From: Toxorhynchites rutilus septentrionalis
Lineage: Eukaryota; Arthropoda; Insecta; Diptera; Culicidae
Direction: 5' to 3'
DNA: 64,000 bases
Assembly (NCBI RefSeq): GCF_029784135.1
Contig: NC_073745.1
Span: forward strand, 311,686,560-311,750,559
The notes beneath the pieces were generated by a model. The model worked only from the letters and a program-made list of their open reading frames with translations. It did not search any database and had not been told where the DNA came from. Below are positions 58,511-64,000 of this stretch, one piece after another. Every line of letters starts with the position of its first letter. Within the stretch, counting starts at the first letter, position 1. The translations under genes were made by a program, and so were the position numbers.

Positions 58511-58661
58511 CGTTGCGTATATCCGCTGTCGCTTCTCTAACTAAACCTGCCGTTCGGAAGAAACCCCTCGTAATAATCAGCTTTCTCAGCTCTGCTCGAG
58601 AGCACAAAATTTCACTCGGTACGGATTCCACTTTTTTCCAGTCACAAACATCGGCGCGAAT

Positions 58662-59045
58662 ATGGCTGATATGGGGGAATTTTTTCGCACCGGTTCTGCA
58701 CTGAACAGTGCTCTACATTACGGAATACTCCAGGCAATCACACGACGCGAACAGGGCACAAAATTCACTAACGTTCCGCGCAAAACATACAGTAACGAGC
58801 GATTCGGAGATGATGATAAAATTTTCTCAGACGACGTATTGACAATTCGAACGCGAACTGTCAACCGTTCATTGTGGAGGCGGTGTGTCAGCATCGATGC
58901 CAGTTTGCGTGACGTGATTCGAATTGAATCTTTACACTACAATCCGATGTTGTACAAATTGAAAAGATTATTACCGAAACAATTGCATTTACATTTATTT
59001 TCGACGCAGATAGACTTCATACAAGCTAAGCTCGTTTATTATTGA
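58662..59045 (+). CDS. Hypothetical 127-residue frame divergent to TRAPPC11 (doubtful)
   Basis: Open from ATG 58662 to TGA at 59043-59045, starting about 150 bases upstream of the TRAPPC11 start codon on the opposite strand, where a shared promoter could sit. The product is basic, with no signal peptide, membrane segment or motif I recognise. Base composition from 58660 to 58900 is more balanced than in the flanking repeats, as in a promoter/first-exon region. It could be a short divergent gene, a non-coding divergent transcript, or TRAPPC11 5' UTR sequence read backwards. Confidence 0.25.
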   Translation: MADMGEFFRTGSALNSALHYGILQAITRREQGTKFTNVPRKTYSNERFGDDDKIFSDDVLTIRTRTVNRSLWRRCVSIDASLRDVIRIESLHYNPMLYKLKRLLPKQLHLHLFSTQIDFIQAKLVYY

Positions 59046-59084
59046 ATTGAGAACTCATGATAACGCACATAACATCCTCAGGGG

Positions 59085-59180
59085 CTGTCCACATATCACG
59101 TGGACAGAAAAAGTACGCTTTTAGACAAGCGTGGACATTCACTATACCCCTCCCCTGTTGTCCACGTGGACATTCTTCCA
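59085..59180. repeat. Dispersed GTGGACA-rich repeat, copy 3
   Basis: GGGGCTGTCCACATATCACG start, then GACAAGCGTGGACATTCACT and TTGTCCACGTGGACATTCTT; nearly identical in its second half to 6300-6360. Confidence 0.6.
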
Positions 59181-59433
59181 TATATTGTATTTGCAAAAAA
59201 GGAAATAATTGCATTGTGCCTATATTCAATTTTAAATTAGTCTTATTTTATATTTGGTGTTTTTTAATGATAAAAAAACAATTCAAGAAATAAACATGTT
59301 CTTTTTTTGTGAACAAAAGAATAGAAATAAAAAAAATGATTTTTTTTCATCTCCGCAAATGACATATTCAAAAAATGAAGTTGGCAAAAGTTCGAAAGCC
59401 TCATAACTGTACTTGATCCAAATCTCAACCTAA

Positions 59434-59939
59434 CTGTTCCGAGCAAACATTAAATCGCATAACAAGCGTATATATAACATCATATGCCCTAAAATTTGAT
59501 TGGTATATAATGCGCCTAATTGGCATATGCATGCAAAAGTGGAGGCCATATACATACATGGCAAAAAATGGCGATTCGTGAGGCTATAATAAACATTTCA
59601 GGAAAATATTTTGCGCCATTTGTTTTTGCAACACGATTTACTACAGTACTGAATCGATTTAAATTATACGCTTATACGACACACAAACTGCATCAGCGTA
59701 ATATACGCATATGATGCGGCTTAAATATATTTTACGACAATGTGCATCATAAAATTGATGTTTATTATACCGAATTGCGACTTAATTTGATAATGGTATT
59801 TAAAATCGAGTTTTTACATTTAATGTGATTTCAAATATACACGATACATACTTTGATTGATATTATATGCGATTATAATTTATTCGGATTTCTTGTAAGA
59901 CTTGGCACGTGCAAAATTATACGATTTAATGTTTGCTGG
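59434..59939. mobile_element. CCCAGCAAACATT TIR element, copy 2 (internally deleted)
   Basis: Left end AGCAAACATTAAATCGCATA at about 59442 and right end CGATTTAATGTTTGCTGGG at 59939. The middle part present in the 16872-22568 copy is shortened. Confidence 0.75.
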
Positions 59940-60152
59940 GTTGTTGTCAGCGCAATATAAAACCTTTCCCGTCATCGTTTGGAGAATTTTCAGAGGACGC
60001 GTTCCATTCCATAAATCCACTAAGACTACACCAGCGCTTTGAAAATACGTGTTATTAACAAATTCCCCGCGACCATTCTGAGGCAAAATCACACTAGACA
60101 ATTCTCGTCTCAGGCAGTGCATCTTTTTTTCGATGCAACGCAAACTGCTTTA
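59625..60152. repeat. Segmental tandem duplication, copy 1
   Basis: Matches 60598-61143 at an offset of 970-987 bp with few differences. The unit includes the right half of the TIR element and 213 bp of flanking DNA (59940-60152). The flank contains an open minus frame. Confidence 0.85.
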
Positions 60153-60930
60153 CTTTTTACCGAATTTGTTTGGATGAATATGCAACTTTAACCGGCTATA
60201 ATAGCGACTTTTGCCATACTCATATACGATTTATTACAGACATAGGAAAAAAAACAAATGGCGCAAAATATTTTCCTGAAATGTTTATTATAGCCTCACG
60301 AATCGCCATTTTTTTATATGAGTATTTATGTTTGTAGAAATAATAATTGTTTGATTGACTTGTGTTGGGAGTGGAATATGAATGTTTGAAATGGCACAGA
60401 TTGATGTTTGGTGAAAACTGCTCCGATGTGGATTCGAACTCCGGTCGTCTGGATTATCATCCACCAGCTATCTGAAATTTAATTCAATAGCGGTTAATAC
60501 TTTCGAGTGCATCAGCATTTCATTGAAATTTCAATATGATGTAATATGTTCTTTATTAGGATCTAATATGATTCACTGTTTCATGATTTTCTTCAGCATG
60601 CAACACGATTCACTACAGTATGTCGTATAAGCGTATAATCGATTTAAATTATACGCTTATACGACACACAAACTGCATCAGCGTAATATACGCATATACG
60701 ATGCGGCTTAAATATATTTTACGACAATGTGCATCATAAAATTGATGTTTATTATACCGAATTGCGACTTAATTTGATAATGGTATTTAAAATCGAGTTT
60801 TTACATTTAATGTGATTTCAAATATACACGATACATACTTTGATTGATATTATATGCGATTATAATTTATTCGGATTTCTTGTAAGACTTGGCACGTGCA
60901 AAATTATACGATTTAATGTTTGCTGGGTTG
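60153..60930. mobile_element. CCCAGCAAACATT TIR element, copy 3 (left end missing)
   Basis: Starts abruptly inside the family (TTACCGAATTTGTTTGGATG) and runs to the right end near 60926. It includes the SINE-like head at 60420-60475, which here is intact where the first copy carries the copia insertion. Confidence 0.75.
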
Positions 60931-61143
60931 TTGTCAGCGCAATATAAAACCTTTCCCGTCATCGTTTGGAGAATTTTCAGAGGACGCGTTCCATTCCATA
61001 AATCCACTAAGACTACACCAGCGCTTTGAAAATACGTGTTATTAGCAAATTCCCCGCGACCATTCTGAGGCAAAATTACACTAGACAATTCTCGTCTCAG
61101 GCAGTGCATCTTTTTTTCGATGCAACGCAAACTGCTTTACTTT
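60598..61143. repeat. Segmental tandem duplication, copy 2
   Basis: Differs from copy 1 by an extra ~17 bases near 60620 (a small inverted repeat, TCGTATAAGCGTATAATCGA) and a few substitutions, for example at about 61044 and 61078. Confidence 0.85.
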
Positions 61144-61340
61144 CGGGACCTGCTACATTGAAATCGTGCTATTTTGACTATAATCTCAAACCAAATAACC
61201 TTTTTTGAAAAAAATAATAATACAAATGGGCATTATTAGTAGTAAAGGTTGTTTTTTATTCTTTGATTCTTTCATTAACATTGCCCGAAAAGTTATTTGT
61301 ATCGCGCTTCTGTTTGTTCCAAATTCTAATTATGTAATAT

Positions 61341-61486
61341 TTTTTTTTTCTCTATTATTGTGACTTTCAACACATTTCGGCTGGCTCGTCACTTCCATTT
61401 TTGGAAGAATGTCGGGAGTGAGAATTGATCTAGTGATCTCTGCGTGAGAGGTATGGATGTTACCACTACGCCAGATCGCCTCTACT
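61341..61486 (-). mobile_element. tRNA-derived SINE, second member of the 22570 family
   Basis: Same body and head as 22570-22735 in the same orientation. Target duplication TATGTA(A/G)TAT at 61331-61340 and 61487-61496. One mismatch in the duplication and a changed B box (GATCTAGTGATC region) suggest it is older than the other copy. Confidence 0.85.
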
Positions 61487-61499
61487 TATGTAGTATTTC

Positions 61500-63480
61500 T
61501 TATACCACTTCCTACCAATATATTTGAGAGTTTGAAAATATGTGAAATCGTTGGCTTTAGGAGACGCTCTGTTAATTGTATGAAATTAATTGCTCTGTTA
61601 ATTGTTAAAATTACAAACCAAAAATTCGCAAAAATAAAAACTGAAATTAGAAACATTTCTTCGGTGACTTCAAAGGACAGCACAACAGTAAAACTGCACA
61701 ATCAAGCGAATATTTTTACAGTTAAGCATGAAATAACATCTGAAGAAACTTATTTAACAATAAAATCATTCGCCTGCAGATAATCTCCGAGAAACGAGTG
61801 TCTATCGAAAAGAGATTTTCTGCAATTGTTTAGTGCAATTGAATGTTGTTTTATTTGAAGCTAATCTAGGTACTATTTAAGAAAATGTGTCGAAAGCATT
61901 CTAATCAAGATAGATTTAGATTAGATTTAGGCATACTTCTTTACTAACTTTGACTGTAAGATACTAGTTCATATATTGAAGCGAAAATGATAACCAAGAA
62001 AACAATATTTTGAATGTTTTATTCCATAAAGCGTATTGATAGGGATTTCCTCTTGGCTGCGGTGCAGAATATGTAATCTAATCCCGGATTCAAAGCTCCT
62101 CTGAAAAAACACGAATGTCGTAATAACATGTGTTTATTACCGGAAATTTCATTTGTAACATCACAATCTTTCGATCGGTAGGACAAAGTTAAAAAAACTG
62201 ATCTCTGGTGGTACCTAACGCAGCAGTATCAATGTGTCATTAGCGCCAGATAACGTCGCAAATGGATGCTAAAAATATTTGGGTACCACCCATCAGAAAA
62301 GGTGTACTGAATCTGCTTCTTTCAGTACAGAGATCTGCACATGAACTCTGTTTTTGAACTGGTATTATAAAATTTGGATCGCACTCGTTTCGCTAAGTCC
62401 TTCTCAAATTATTTGGAAAATCCTAATAATATTCCGGTCATTTCATCGTATTATCAACATCCCACATATACTCTGCAGATACAAATGTATCAGCAGTTCG
62501 CTATGTCAAATTTACTCTCACGTAGACCTGGATTTAGAAGACAGAGTTTAGTTTATACTCAAATATGATGTAGCTTAGAAGTTGAAAACAAAGATCCTCC
62601 ACTACCAATGGAAGCTTGATCGCTCAATGTTTATGTGACTTTCATGCATAATACGTATTTCAGTGAAGAAGTTCGATGACATGGAAAAATATTCGACATA
62701 ACCATTTTATGGATAAATATGGAGTACTCAAAATGGGCGGAAAATACAGAAATGGTTTAATTTATTTGAACAGATCTGAATATATTCAAAAAAAAAATTA
62801 TAGGAGGTTGTGTCCAAGATACGACCGCATTGTTGATGTAGAACTACGCTGTTATTTTATATAAGTGGCTTGCATCACATCCGGATATTATTCTATAATG
62901 CTTTGGCGCACCTTAACGTCTGCTTCGCCAAAACGTCAGTTTAATGCATTGATGAATTCTCAATGGCACCAACCTGATAACGGAAAACAAACAATGTTAA
63001 CTGCTTGGAAAAAGACTGAATTGTGCCACACAACTTGTACTCTGCTGAAACACCCATCGATGCGAATTCGCTGATGAGTTTGTCAAGAGCGACCGCCAGC
63101 GGGGGGAGCTTGATTTTGGTTGTGCAGCGACCAATAAAACAGGCGGGTTTTGTATACCCAAAATTATCAATAGGCTCGAGCCTAAATAAATACATCTCCC
63201 CGAACGATCTTTATGGTGGGTCGTGTAAATAGTTTCAATAAGAATTTATGATTTTAACGGGAAAGAGATAGGGGAAAATCCAACCAAGGATTTTCCAATA
63301 TGAATGGAAAGAAGGAATGGAGATAGAGCGTTAGAGAGATAAACAGAGAGAAGGTAAGAATGAACAAGCTCCGCCTCTGGAGTTCAGTCGGTAGAAATTA
63401 AGATTAGGAATGCTTTGTTAAAAGAAAATGGATCAAATATACGAGAGTCGGAACTCACAGCTTAGAGAAAAAAGTTGTAT
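61500..63480. other. Intergenic stretch without recognised genes
   Basis: AT-rich; a 108-codon plus frame starting within the SINE (61457-61783) is spurious. No repeat partners in the window were noticed. Confidence 0.35.
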
Positions 63481-63508
63481 TCATTTCTTAGGGAAAGTGC
63501 CTTGGGCG

Positions 63509-63739
63509 CTACAGTTGCTGCCTGGGTAACGGCGATTTTCGACCGAGGCGCCGAAATCGCCTACTTCGCTGTTGTTCGGTGTCACACTCGCGAAGGTTCG
63601 GTTCAGTGCGAGCGGTTTTCACTGCACCAACATCGCGTGCATCATTAGATGACGCTTGCCTCGAAATTGTATTGCCCCTGGCAATGCGTTCGTTTGTTGC
63701 AGGGCTCGAGCCTGCCTTCCTCTTCTTCTTGCTCATCAC
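63509..63739 (-). CDS. Unrecognised 76-residue basic frame, possibly retroelement ORF1 start
   Basis: Minus frame from ATG 63739 to a stop at 63509: Lys/Arg-rich N-terminus (MSKKKRKAGSSP), then Arg-rich throughout. The surrounding 63480-63950 is GC-richer than the rest of this end of the window. It could be the 5' UTR plus beginning of a non-LTR or LTR element's first ORF, or a host first exon. I cannot decide from sequence alone. Confidence 0.3.
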   Translation of the reverse strand: MMSKKKRKAGSSPATNERIARGNTISRQASSNDARDVGAVKTARTEPNLRECDTEQQRSRRFRRLGRKSPLPRQQL

Positions 63740-64000
63740 ACACTACGCGAAGCGTCCAATGACGCGGAAAGAAAAACAAACGATACGAATAACGCGAAAA
63801 ACGAACAGAAAAACCAAACGACGATATCCAAGTTGGATTACCACTGGTGGGGTCCAATCTTAGATCGAAGCGCAGCGAAAGCAAAGTGAACTGGATTGCT
63901 CAACAGTCCGATGCCGAATGAAAGTTTGCCTCAGCGAGATCCACTGTTTATACTCTAGGCAAGTATTCCCCTTCATTCTTCTACTTTTCTTTTGTTCACG

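Noticed and set aside
59880..60143. 87-codon minus frame as a gene (with its twin at 60867-61130)
   Set aside because: Not called as CDS: it begins at a TTG with an upstream stop (in copy 2) and ends inside a transposon. Kept as a finding because the non-transposon part looks protein-like.

Overview
The window reads as a mosquito chromosome, most likely Aedes. It has three spliced animal genes with short canonical introns next to huge transposon-filled introns. The repeats are typical of Aedes: Feilai-like tRNA-SINEs, an I-clade element like MosquI, RTE- and CR1-type non-LTR elements, DD41D and DD34D mariner-group elements, and many MITEs. Nothing bacterial or organellar was seen.

Layout. 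1-3365 is an intron (or 5' flank) of REV1 holding a TTA-flanked MITE and a 5'-truncated retrotransposon that itself carries a SINE. 3366-5220 is the last coding exon of the translesion polymerase REV1. 5.2-16.8 kb is an intergenic repeat desert: a Tc1-like relic, dispersed repeats, a MITE with a visible empty-site paralogue, 198-bp direct repeats, a 136-bp-period satellite, a dead DD41D element and a Harbinger-like MITE. 16.87-22.57 kb is one TIR element split by a nearly complete Ty1/copia retrotransposon, with SINE sequence also nested inside. 23.24-25.01 kb is a complete ZAD plus C2H2 zinc-finger gene of the grauzone type. 25-33.5 kb is repeats, including an RTE-clade relic with a Feilai-like SINE.

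33.70-58.51 kb (minus strand) is the whole coding region of TRAPPC11 (foie gras/gryzun). I could join it across eight exons with every junction in frame, giving 1387 codons before the stop. Its 9.8-kb intron 2 holds an I-clade retrotransposon and a very large inverted repeat. Its 10.5-kb intron 5 holds a CR1-like retrotransposon interrupted by two mariner-group elements, then an R1-like fragment and a mariner relic split by a hAT-type MITE. 59-64 kb is repeats again, with a recent tandem duplication of a MITE plus flanking DNA.

The three host genes have unrelated roles: DNA damage tolerance, transcription control and ER-Golgi trafficking/autophagy. Nothing suggests they act together. Most of the biology unique to this window is transposon archaeology: at least four levels of nested insertion, each dated relative to the others by target-site duplications. 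The best candidates for something functional and under-described are the alternating 72/64-bp satellite at 12.9-13.25 kb and the long hairpin carried by TRAPPC11 intron 2.
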